Source: Zunongwangia sp. ESRF-bin46 | GTDB lineage: Bacteria > Bacteroidota > Bacteroidia > Flavobacteriales > Flavobacteriaceae | Assembly (NCBI GenBank): GCA_002631855.1 | Contig: NTLF01000004.1 | Coordinates: 62,001 to 126,000 of the forward strand | DNA: 64,000 nucleotides | Reading direction: 5' to 3' | Program-made: the position numbers and the translations under genes | Notes under the pieces: generated by a model | Told to the model about the DNA's origin: nothing | Database searches by the model: none | What the model saw: the letters and a program-made list of their open reading frames with translations, nothing else | In this document: one piece after another, positions 36,389 to 44,120 of the stretch | Position numbering within the stretch: the first letter of the stretch is position 1 | Layout: each line of letters opens with the position of its first letter

Positions 36389-36835
36389 ATGACTTTAATG
36401 ACAACAAAAACAGAAAAAACATTATTGTCCAAAGGGATACGCCCTACTGAAATGAGGTTGAAAATTCACAAATACCTCAATAGGAAGACCTATGCAGTAA
36501 GTTTAAACGAAATGCAAAAAGTCTTTATCGCTAAAAGCGAAAAAAACAAAACGGCAAACAGAACTACCTTTTATCGAAACCTAAAAACTTTTGAAGATAA
36601 AGGGCTAATTCATCAGATTAATGATGGGACAGGAGTGGCAAAATTTGCAATTTCCGATAAAAAGGCCAAAGGTAAATACGGTACAGATTTACATATGCAT
36701 TTTCATTGTACCGTTTGCGGAAAAACTATTTGCTTGCCGGATAGAATATCGAAACAAAACTTGCCGGACGATTATGAAATAAACGATGTGAACCTGGTAT
36801 TAAAAGGGGTATGTAAAAATTGTAGTAAAAAATAA
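36389..36835 (+). CDS. Fur-family metalloregulator 2
   Basis: This is a second Fur-like repressor of 148 residues (ATG at 36389 or 36398). It resembles regulator 1 in layout: winged helix with RPTEMRLKIHKYLNRKTYAVS, then LHMHFHCTVC with CKNC at the end. The two share the HxHFHC core but differ over much of the N-terminal domain, so they may read different metals or sites. It is placed after the multicopper oxidase and before lpdA, separated from lpdA by a strong hairpin. Confidence 0.87.
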   Translation: MTLMTTKTEKTLLSKGIRPTEMRLKIHKYLNRKTYAVSLNEMQKVFIAKSEKNKTANRTTFYRNLKTFEDKGLIHQINDGTGVAKFAISDKKAKGKYGTDLHMHFHCTVCGKTICLPDRISKQNLPDDYEINDVNLVLKGVCKNCSKK

Positions 36836-36836
36836 T

Positions 36837-36899
36837 AGGTGGGAGTACCTTAAAACTGAACCCTTGCGCCCACTGGTCAGCTTAAGGTTTCCCCCACCT
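36837..36899 (+). promoter_or_regulatory. Nested hairpin between fur2 and lpdA
   Basis: The outer stem AGGTGGG/CCCACCT (36837-36843 with 36893-36899) encloses ACCTTAA/TTAAGGT (36847-36853 with 36882-36888) and a GC-rich apical loop of about 28 nt. No clean T-tract follows, so it looks like a structured leader for lpdA or an intercistronic element. Confidence 0.55.
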
Positions 36900-36923
36900 T
36901 ATTTAATTAAAAAATTTACGAAT

Positions 36924-38327
36924 ATGGAAAAATATGATGTAACAATTATAGGGTCTGGCCCGGGCGGGTATGTAAGTGCCATCCGTTGCGCCCAATTGGG
37001 TCTAAAAGTGGCCATTGTTGAAAGGTACAGCACGTTGGGCGGTACCTGTCTAAACGTGGGCTGTATCCCGTCAAAAGCCTGGTTGGAAGCCTCTGAGCAT
37101 TATTACAAACTCAAGCATCAATTCGAAAAATTTGGGATTGATGTTAAAGAAGCCAATGTCGATATCCTGAAAATGAACCAAAGGGTTCAGGATGTGGTAC
37201 AGGAAATCATCAATGGTGTTGATTATCTGATGAAAAAGAACAAGGTTACCGTTTATGAAGGCCACGGAACCATCAAGGACAAAGACACGATTGAAATTAA
37301 GGGCGAAGATAAAACGGAAACCATAGCAACCGATAAAATCATCATTGCCACAGGGTCCAAACCCGCTTCATTACCCAATATTAAAATCGACAAAAACCGT
37401 ATCATCTCTTCTACCGAGGCCCTTGCGCTACGGGAAATCCCCAAGCATTTAATAGTCGTTGGCGGAGGCGTTATCGGTGTTGAGATAGGTTCCGTATTCG
37501 CCCGCCTGGGTTCAAAGGTTTCTATAGTAGAATATTTTGATAGCCTCATTGCCACTATGGATGGCGCACTGGGACATCAATTGCACCGTTCCCTAAGAAA
37601 ACAGGGAATTGATTTTTATTTGGAACATAAGGTAACCTATGCAACGGCAACTGATGGCAAAGTAGAATTGAAAGCGGAAAATCTTTCCGGTAAAGAAGAA
37701 ATGAGTTTAGATGGCGATTACTGCCTTATGGCCATTGGTCGAAAACCATACACCGCCAATTTAGGGCTTGAAAATATAGGAGTGGAAACCAATGAGAAAG
37801 GACAGATAGCGGTAGATGAGAACCTCGAAACCAACATCAAGGGTGTGTATGCCATAGGGGATGTAATCCGAGGGGCAATGCTTGCCCATAAAGCCAGTGA
37901 AGAGGGCGTTTTCGTAGCCGAACGGATTGTTGGCCAAAAGCCCCATATCAATTACTCGCTCATCCCAAATATCGTGTACACCCAGCCTGAGGTGGCCGGA
38001 GTAGGCTTGACGGAAGAAGAACTGAAGAAGGCCAATAAAAGTATAAAAACAGGCTCTTTTCCCTATAAGGCAAACGCACGGGCGAAGATAAGTATGGATA
38101 CGGATGGTTTTATCAAGGTAATCGCAGATAAGCAGACCGATGAGATATTGGGCGTGCATATGATAGGCCCTCGCATTGCAGACAGCTACACCGAAGCGGT
38201 GGTAGCGATGGAATTTCGGGCAGCTGCCGAAGACATTGCAAGAATGTCACACGGGCACCCCACATTTTCCGAGACCTTTAAGGAAGCTTGTCTGGCCGCT
38301 ACAGAAGACAGGGCATTGCATATTTAA
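36924..38327 (+). CDS. lpdA: Dihydrolipoamide dehydrogenase
   Basis: The 467-residue flavoprotein starts at the ATG at 36924. It has a FAD-binding site (IIGSGPGGYVSAIRC), a redox disulphide Cys42/Cys47 in GGTCLNVGCIPSK, an NAD-binding site (VVGGGVIGVEIGSVF) and the acid-base pair in HGHPTFSE (His443-Gly-His445 and Glu450). It is a full E3-type enzyme. No 2-oxoacid dehydrogenase E1 or E2 is nearby, so in this island it may serve metal or thiol redox, or a lipoyl/carrier protein encoded elsewhere. Confidence 0.92.
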   Translation: MEKYDVTIIGSGPGGYVSAIRCAQLGLKVAIVERYSTLGGTCLNVGCIPSKAWLEASEHYYKLKHQFEKFGIDVKEANVDILKMNQRVQDVVQEIINGVDYLMKKNKVTVYEGHGTIKDKDTIEIKGEDKTETIATDKIIIATGSKPASLPNIKIDKNRIISSTEALALREIPKHLIVVGGGVIGVEIGSVFARLGSKVSIVEYFDSLIATMDGALGHQLHRSLRKQGIDFYLEHKVTYATATDGKVELKAENLSGKEEMSLDGDYCLMAIGRKPYTANLGLENIGVETNEKGQIAVDENLETNIKGVYAIGDVIRGAMLAHKASEEGVFVAERIVGQKPHINYSLIPNIVYTQPEVAGVGLTEEELKKANKSIKTGSFPYKANARAKISMDTDGFIKVIADKQTDEILGVHMIGPRIADSYTEAVVAMEFRAAAEDIARMSHGHPTFSETFKEACLAATEDRALHI

Positions 38328-38363
38328 TATTTACAATAACCGGCACAATAAAGAATAAAAGAG

Positions 38364-38570
38364 ATGAAGAAGCTTCAGCGATTGACCAAGGAAATTAACG
38401 AATTGACATTGAGAATTGAGCAGGAATACCCCGAACTATACCAATATCTTGATGAAAACCCTATTACAATCCCTGATTGCGAAACACCCGAGATTTCCGT
38501 TAACTCGTTCGTGGACTATTTAGATAGCCTGAAGTCACTCTTGGAAAGATATATAGAATCGCATAAATAA
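38364..38570 (+). CDS. Small acidic helical protein of unknown function
   Basis: This 68-residue protein is mostly helical, with net negative charge (LTKEINELTLRIEQEYPELY; DYLDSLKSLLERYIESHK) and a single Cys (IPDCETPEI). It lies 36 bp after lpdA and 11 bp before the carrier-like gene, in a tight run of three. I recognise no family. A protein-protein partner of one of these neighbours is likely. Confidence 0.75.
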   Translation: MKKLQRLTKEINELTLRIEQEYPELYQYLDENPITIPDCETPEISVNSFVDYLDSLKSLLERYIESHK

Positions 38571-38581
38571 ATGAAGTACAG

Positions 38582-38830
38582 ATGGACGAATTTAAAATAA
38601 GATTCAACAAGCTCTTGGTCAATAAATTTGGAATACATCCGAATCAAATAAGACCGGAAGCGAATTTTACGAAAGACCTTGGTGCGGATATGTTGGATAT
38701 GGTCGAATTGATGCTAGAGTTTGAAAACGAGTTCAATATAGCCATTCCAGATAATGAGGCAGAAAAATTAAACACCATTGGCCAAGCCGAGACATACATT
38801 AGGGATATGATTAAAAATACGGATTCGTAA
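38582..38830 (+). CDS. Acyl-carrier-like protein without the attachment serine
   Basis: The 82-residue protein has the complete acyl carrier fold signature (NFTKDLGADMLDMVELMLEFE; helix III ending AETYIRDMI). The conserved DSL motif reads DML: residue 37, normally the Ser that takes 4'-phosphopantetheine, is Met (codon ATG at 38690). It cannot be modified in the standard way. It may act as a non-acylated partner or regulator. Its neighbours are lpdA, a small acidic protein and a CDF transporter. Confidence 0.85.
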   Translation: MDEFKIRFNKLLVNKFGIHPNQIRPEANFTKDLGADMLDMVELMLEFENEFNIAIPDNEAEKLNTIGQAETYIRDMIKNTDS

Positions 38831-38905
38831 CAAAAAATTAAAAAATTAGCGCTTCCAATAAAGCAAAAAGAATCATTAAATAAAATTATCTAGTAACAAA
38901 TAATA

Positions 38906-39697
38906 ATGAAAAAAAGCACTTTTATAATAACTAAAATGGACTGCCCTTCAGAAGAGCAGATGATTCGAATGAAGTTGGAGTCTTATGCTCAAGTAAAACA
39001 CTTGGATTTTGATATTCCCAATAGAAAATTAGAAATATATCACGTGGACGGTGTTAAAGCAATACAAACGTCTATAGCCAGCTTAAAACTTGGGGATTCC
39101 TTTGAGGGAACCACAGAAGCCGAAACACCCGTAATGGAAGACCAATCCAAACAAAAAAGAATCCTTTGGTGGGTCTTGGGCATCAACTTTGGATTTTTCG
39201 TTATCGAAATGACCACAGGTTGGATTTCCTCTTCTATGGGACTTGTGGCGGATTCCTTGGATATGCTGGCAGATTCCATCGTATATGCGTTGAGCCTATT
39301 CGCAGTAGGTGGTGCCATTTCAAGAAAAAAGAAGGTGGCAAAATTCAGCGGATACTTTCAGATGGCATTGGCAACACTTGGGTTTGCAGAGGTCTTGCGA
39401 AGGTTTTTCAGCGATACAGAAACACCTTTGTTCCAATGGATGATCATTGTTTCAATTTTTGCCCTACTGGGGAATCTTATTTCGCTTTGGTTGATAAACA
39501 AGGCTAAAAGTAAGGAGGCGCATATGCAGGCCAGTGCCATTTTTACGTCCAATGATATTATTGTAAACGGTGGGGTTATAGTGGCAGGGGTACTGGTCTA
39601 TTTTCTGAATAGCAAATGGCCCGATTTGGTGATTGGCGGCATCGTCTTCACGTTTGTAATGCGGGGCGCCATAAGAATTTTAAAATTATCTAAATAA
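38906..39697 (+). CDS. Cation diffusion facilitator with N-terminal HMA-like domain
   Basis: The 263-residue transporter begins with a ferredoxin-like metal domain of about 70 residues, whose motif is MDCPSEE (CxxE rather than CxxC). The membrane part of about six helices has CDF ligand-like Asp residues in ADSLDMLADSIV and a modified second site, SAIFTSNDIIVNGG. The C-terminal cytosolic dimer domain is missing, so the protein is shorter than most CDFs. Likely Zn/Cd/Pb export or buffering. Confidence 0.85.
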   Translation: MKKSTFIITKMDCPSEEQMIRMKLESYAQVKHLDFDIPNRKLEIYHVDGVKAIQTSIASLKLGDSFEGTTEAETPVMEDQSKQKRILWWVLGINFGFFVIEMTTGWISSSMGLVADSLDMLADSIVYALSLFAVGGAISRKKKVAKFSGYFQMALATLGFAEVLRRFFSDTETPLFQWMIIVSIFALLGNLISLWLINKAKSKEAHMQASAIFTSNDIIVNGGVIVAGVLVYFLNSKWPDLVIGGIVFTFVMRGAIRILKLSK

Positions 39698-39741
39698 TGC
39701 AAATATATGTTGCACAAGACGTTGGGAAACAATAGGAAATT

Positions 39742-40425
39742 ATGAATAAAAGTAGTGTAGCATTATTGATTTTACTGTTGTTGGCAATAGACCAGACCAT
39801 AAAGATTTATGTGAAGACCCATTTTTATTATGGCGAGGAGTACTACGTATTTGGCCTGGATTGGTTTCGCTTGCATTTTTTGGAAAATCCCGGAATGGCC
39901 TGGGGCTTTAAGTTTGGGGAGGGATATCTGGCCAAGCTTGTTTTGATCCTATTTCGGCTGGCCGCCATTGTTTGGGGGACTTTTTATATCAAAAAGATGA
40001 TACGTGAAGGATATGCAAAGGTTTTTGTAATCTGTGCAGCATTTATATACGCAGGTGCATTGGGTAATTTGATTGACGGTGCATTTTACGGACTGATCTT
40101 TGAAAAAAGTGATCCCGCACTTCGCAACATTGCAGAAATATTCCCCTCGGGCGGTGGTTATGCCGGATTCTTAAATGGTAATGTAGTCGATATGTGGTTC
40201 TTTCCAATTATAGATACAAGGCTTCCGGAATGGCTGCCATTATGGGGAGGCAATGAATTTACTTTTTTCGACCCTGTATTTAATACCGCAGATGTTTGGA
40301 TTAGCACGGGAGTGATTTTGCTCCTGATCTTTCAAAACAAACAACGAAAGGTCCAGAAAAGATCGAATATGAAAAAGTTGAAATATACCGATGGTAACAG
40401 AACAATAATAAACAACAATTATTAA
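39742..40425 (+). CDS. lspA: Lipoprotein signal peptidase (signal peptidase II)
   Basis: The 227-residue membrane aspartyl protease has four helices, with the catalytic Asp pair in AGALGNLIDGAFYG and LNGNVVDMWFFPI. The length suits Bacteroidetes LspA. As cargo it is a second copy, presumably besides the housekeeping gene. An lspA paralogue (PbrC) also accompanies the lead-exporting P-ATPase in pbr operons, so the pairing with the downstream P-ATPase points to Pb/Zn/Cd resistance. The stop overlaps the next start (TAATG). Confidence 0.92.
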   Translation: MNKSSVALLILLLLAIDQTIKIYVKTHFYYGEEYYVFGLDWFRLHFLENPGMAWGFKFGEGYLAKLVLILFRLAAIVWGTFYIKKMIREGYAKVFVICAAFIYAGALGNLIDGAFYGLIFEKSDPALRNIAEIFPSGGGYAGFLNGNVVDMWFFPIIDTRLPEWLPLWGGNEFTFFDPVFNTADVWISTGVILLLIFQNKQRKVQKRSNMKKLKYTDGNRTIINNNY

Positions 40426-41423
40426 TGGACGTCTGGTTATGGATATTAGTATTGGGGGTAGCAGCTTGGGCGGCACACTGGGGTGCGGACCAACTCTTGA
40501 CGCCTTTAAAGATGCTCCGCAAACAATGGGGCCTGACCGCTTCAGCAGGTGCAGCATTCCTTGCCATTGTAACCGCTAGCCCCGAGGTAGCTGTAAACGT
40601 TACCAGTGCAGCCCGGGGCGTATCCGATATTGGTCTAGGTAATCTATTGGGCTCAAATATCATTTCCATTCCGTTAATGGTTACCATAGCGTATTTCGCT
40701 TCACGGAAACGATTCAAGAACAATGAGAAACATCAAAAACACCTCGATAAAAATATTCTTGTGCTGAATAAACGATCTATTTCTGTCCTTTCCCTGCCTT
40801 ATCTGGGGATTATCGCCCTTGTCGCCCTTTTGACTTTGCCCAAAGCCTGGCGAGGACTTCAGCCTGTGGATGGGTGGATTATGCTCGCTGCCTACGCAGT
40901 TTTCTTGGCCCACGCCATCATAAAAGGCCGGAAAAAGGGCAAAAATGTAGAATGGGACAAAAAACAGATTTGGTTATCTGTTGCAGGAGCCTTGGCGATA
41001 GCGGTAGGAGCTTTTTTTATTGTAAAGGCCACTGAAAATATTGTTTCGACCCTGAATATTTCTGAAATCGTTGGCGGATTGTTCATCACGGGTATAATGA
41101 CCACCGCGCCTGAAATATTCAAGACCTGGAGCGTGGTGAAAGGAGGCGAAGTAACGGCAGGCACCACCAGTGTTATCGCAGATAATGCGGTTACGATGAC
41201 GGTAGCCTTTTTCCCATTGGCACTGGTAACCACCCCTATCGAAGATTTTCAGTTGTTCTGGGTGAACCTTGCCTTCGTTGGGCTGATGCCGCTTTTGTAT
41301 TCCCTTTTTGTCCATCAAAGCAAGGAACTTCACGGTTTTAGCAGATGGCAGATATTCGTTTTCGATGCAGCCTATATCGTCTATCTATTAATAATGGTAT
41401 TTTTTGTTCTAAAACTATTTTAA
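40425..41423 (+). CDS. CaCA-superfamily cation exchanger
   Basis: The 332-residue protein has about ten helices in two inverted halves, each with an alpha-repeat: VTASPEVAVNVTSAARGVSD with LLGSNIISIP, and MTTAPEIFKTWSVVKGGEV. These correspond to the ion-binding repeats of Na+/Ca2+- and cation/H+-exchangers. The exact ion is unknown. In this context it may exchange Ca2+ or a toxic divalent metal. It overlaps lspA by 1 bp and is 12 bp before the P-ATPase. Confidence 0.82.
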   Translation: MDVWLWILVLGVAAWAAHWGADQLLTPLKMLRKQWGLTASAGAAFLAIVTASPEVAVNVTSAARGVSDIGLGNLLGSNIISIPLMVTIAYFASRKRFKNNEKHQKHLDKNILVLNKRSISVLSLPYLGIIALVALLTLPKAWRGLQPVDGWIMLAAYAVFLAHAIIKGRKKGKNVEWDKKQIWLSVAGALAIAVGAFFIVKATENIVSTLNISEIVGGLFITGIMTTAPEIFKTWSVVKGGEVTAGTTSVIADNAVTMTVAFFPLALVTTPIEDFQLFWVNLAFVGLMPLLYSLFVHQSKELHGFSRWQIFVFDAAYIVYLLIMVFFVLKLF

Positions 41424-41435
41424 AATAAAACATAT

Positions 41436-43367
41436 ATGAAAAAGAAAAAACTAAATTTAAGAGACCTCAACGATACATCAATTGAAAATAAGGTTTCAGC
41501 ACAACTGAGTATTAAGGAATATATCCCTTCCATCTTCAGTTTTGTATTGCTTATAGTAGGTATTGCGGTTGATTATTTTGACGCCTTCCCATTTTTTAAA
41601 AGTTGGGTGCGAATCGTTTGGTATGCGGTAGCCTACATCCCCGTTGGTTTTCCTGTTATAAAAGAGGGATGGGAAAGTATCAAGGACGGTGATTTCTTTA
41701 CCGAATTTTTCCTAATGTCCATCGCAACCCTGGGGGCGTTCGCCATTGGGGAATACCCTGAAGGCGTTGCGGTAATGCTTTTCTATGCCGTAGGTGAGCT
41801 CTTCCAAAACGCAGCTGTAAAACGAGCAAAGGGTAATATAAAGGCGCTGCTTGATGTACGCCCTAATGAGGCCGTGGTGTATCGAAACGGCGATTATGTT
41901 TCCGTCAATCCCGAGACCGTGGAAATTGGAGAAAAAATACAAGTGCGCGTAGGCGAAAAGATTCCTTTAGATGGCAAATTACTATCCGAAAAAGCATCGG
42001 TCAATACCGCAGCGATTACGGGGGAAAGCAAACCCGACACCATTGCCAAAGGAGACAAGGTTTTTGCCGGGAGCATCAATCTAGAAGGTGTTATAGAAGT
42101 GGAAACCACCAAAGAATTCAAGGACAGTTCCATTGCCCGTATTCTCGATATGGTACAAAATGCTACCGCAAGAAAATCAAAGACGGAACTGTTTATAAGG
42201 AAATTTGCACGCATCTATACTCCTATCGTAGTTTTTTTAGCGGTATGCTTAACGTTTTTACCTTATTTTTTTGTGGACGATTACGTGTTTCAGGATTGGT
42301 TATACCGAGCCTTGATTTTTCTGGTAATTTCTTGTCCCTGTGCATTGGTCATTTCCATTCCCCTAGGTTATTTCGGTGGATTGGGTGCCGCATCCCGTAA
42401 CGGTATACTTTTCAAGGGCGCATCTTTTTTGGATGCAATGACCCAAGTGAATACGATAGTAATGGACAAAACCGGAACCGTTACCCACGGGGTCTTTAAA
42501 ATAAAGGAAATTAAACCCATAACATTAGAAAAGGCAACGTTTATGAAGTACCTGATGGCGATGGAAGAACAATCCACACATCCCATTGCGAAGGCGATAT
42601 TGGAATATAAAGCGGACGGTTCGGATTATGAGGCGACCGATGTTTCGGAAGTAGCCGGAAAGGGCTTGAAAGGGATGGTCAACGGAAAAACAGTACTTGT
42701 AGGTAACAAAGCTTTGATGACCTCAAACGGTATTGAAGTTCCATCAGAAACGGACGCTATTGTTGAATCCATTGTAATGGTAGCCATTGATGGAAAATTT
42801 GCAGGTTATGTAACCATAGCCGATGAACTGAAGGAAGATGCGCACGAAGCCATTGAACAAATACGTCAAGCAGGAATTCGACAACTTATAATGCTTTCGG
42901 GCGACAAGGATTCAATTACACAGCAAGTGGCAAACGAAATGGGAATCGATTGGGCAAAAGGAGGGCTTTTACCGGAAGATAAATTGAATGAAGTGGAAAC
43001 TTTAAAAAAACGCCCGGACAGCAAGATTGCCTTTATTGGCGATGGCATTAACGATGCCCCGGTTTTGGCAATAAGTGATGTAGGCATTGCAATGGGTGGT
43101 TTGGGCAGCGATGTGGCCATTGAAACGGCGGATGTCATTATCCAGACCGACCAACCCTCTAAAATAGCAAGGGCAATAAAAATAGGCCGGTCTACAAGAC
43201 GCATTGTCTGGCAGAATATTGGTTTGGCTTTCGGTGTAAAAATCATTGTTATGATTTTGGGCGCAATGGGGATGGCTACAATGTGGGAAGCAGTTTTTGC
43301 AGATGTTGGAGTAGCCTTCCTTGCCATACTCAATGCCATTCGACTACAGAAAATGAAATGGGACTAA
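41436..43367 (+). CDS. Heavy-metal P1B-ATPase, Zn/Cd/Pb type
   Basis: The 643-residue pump shows the transport-site motif SCPCALVISIP (Cys300-Pro-Cys302), a phosphorylation Asp344 in DKTGTVTHG, an HP motif (EEQSTHPIAKA) and the hinge GDGINDAPVL. CPC with this surrounding sequence fits P1B-2 (ZntA/CadA/PbrA) pumps for Zn2+, Cd2+ and Pb2+. There is no N-terminal CxxC domain, though the upstream CDF protein carries an HMA-like one. The start is preceded closely by the CaCA gene. Confidence 0.93.
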   Translation: MKKKKLNLRDLNDTSIENKVSAQLSIKEYIPSIFSFVLLIVGIAVDYFDAFPFFKSWVRIVWYAVAYIPVGFPVIKEGWESIKDGDFFTEFFLMSIATLGAFAIGEYPEGVAVMLFYAVGELFQNAAVKRAKGNIKALLDVRPNEAVVYRNGDYVSVNPETVEIGEKIQVRVGEKIPLDGKLLSEKASVNTAAITGESKPDTIAKGDKVFAGSINLEGVIEVETTKEFKDSSIARILDMVQNATARKSKTELFIRKFARIYTPIVVFLAVCLTFLPYFFVDDYVFQDWLYRALIFLVISCPCALVISIPLGYFGGLGAASRNGILFKGASFLDAMTQVNTIVMDKTGTVTHGVFKIKEIKPITLEKATFMKYLMAMEEQSTHPIAKAILEYKADGSDYEATDVSEVAGKGLKGMVNGKTVLVGNKALMTSNGIEVPSETDAIVESIVMVAIDGKFAGYVTIADELKEDAHEAIEQIRQAGIRQLIMLSGDKDSITQQVANEMGIDWAKGGLLPEDKLNEVETLKKRPDSKIAFIGDGINDAPVLAISDVGIAMGGLGSDVAIETADVIIQTDQPSKIARAIKIGRSTRRIVWQNIGLAFGVKIIVMILGAMGMATMWEAVFADVGVAFLAILNAIRLQKMKWD

Positions 43368-43399
43368 TTTAAAATTGGAAGAAGCATATAAAGAATAAA

Positions 43400-43582
43400 A
43401 TGTCTCAAAATCGTAGAAATAGAAGGCAAAGAAAAAGGAATGAAAAATCCCTAAAAAGTACTATGACAACAAAAGACAGATTGTACGGCATCCTAGCACT
43501 TGTCGGAATCTTTTCTATAGTACTTATAATTTATTTTTTCGATGCCATTTTCTACTTTTTTTACCTGCTTTTTTCGGATTGA
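43400..43582 (+). CDS. Small basic single-helix membrane protein A
   Basis: This 60-residue protein has an Arg/Lys-rich N-terminus (MSQNRRNRRQRKRNEKSLKS), then TTKDRLYGILALVGIFSIVLIIYFF and an aromatic tail. It resembles the next small gene (protein B) throughout, so they are duplicates. They are probably inner-membrane peptides that could modulate the adjacent P-ATPase or permease. Confidence 0.75.
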   Translation: MSQNRRNRRQRKRNEKSLKSTMTTKDRLYGILALVGIFSIVLIIYFFDAIFYFFYLLFSD

Positions 43583-43757
43583 TACTATTCAAAGGATTTT
43601 TAATTTATCTAATACTGTGGGGAGTTGAAAATATAGTGTTTAACTAGTTCATTTATATAGATGACATCGCCTTCCTCTTAATAATTGAAATTTTTTAAGG
43701 TTCAGGGATTGTCCCTATTGCCAGTTGAAAAGTGTCTTGATTACTCGAAATCAAATT

Positions 43758-43913
43758 ATGTCATTAAACAGAAGAATAAGAAGAAGGGAGAAAAGGTCTA
43801 AGAGTAAAATAACCAAAAGAGACAAGTTATGGGCAATTATGGCCCTAATTGGAATTTTTATCGCAGCCCTTCTCTTGTTTCATTTCTTTATAAAAGATTT
43901 GGTATATGGATAA
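43758..43913 (+). CDS. Small basic single-helix membrane protein B
   Basis: From the ATG at 43758 the protein has 51 residues. MSLNRRIRRREKRSKSKITK is followed by RDKLWAIMALIGIFIAALLLFHFF. The basic stretch plus helix matches protein A (TTKDRLYGILALVGIF against ITKRDKLWAIMALIGIF). The frame also opens at 43725, but the match to protein A sets the start at 43758. It lies alone between two AT-rich gaps. Confidence 0.7.
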   Translation: MSLNRRIRRREKRSKSKITKRDKLWAIMALIGIFIAALLLFHFFIKDLVYG

Positions 43914-44038
43914 AATCTGAAAATTGGTGCCTTGGTTAAAAGATTTAAAATTAGGTGCATAATGTTTTAAGAATCTCCATATCATATAAGATTGATTACT
44001 TAATAAAGTAACTCAGTATTGATATATTGACCGCACCT

Positions 44039-44072
44039 TTTGCGAAAGGATTTGTTTTAAAGCGTATCTTTA
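44039..44072 (+). promoter_or_regulatory. Predicted promoter of the cytochrome-FTR1 gene
   Basis: TTTG at 44039-44042 and TATCTTTA at 44065-44072 are spaced by 22 nt, close to the Bacteroidetes sigma-A pattern, 49 bp upstream of the start. Confidence 0.45.
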
Positions 44073-44120
44073 TATTTATTTAGTCTAAATAATATTAGTG
44101 ATTTTTATAATAATTTTTTT

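Noticed and set aside
36924-38327. Mercuric reductase
   Set aside because: The C-terminus has the E3-type HGHPTFSE and lacks the C-terminal Cys pair of MerA. No mer genes are present.
41894-42214. Antisense frames across the P-ATPase and CaCA genes
   Set aside because: They lie opposite strongly conserved transporter motifs. They are shadows.
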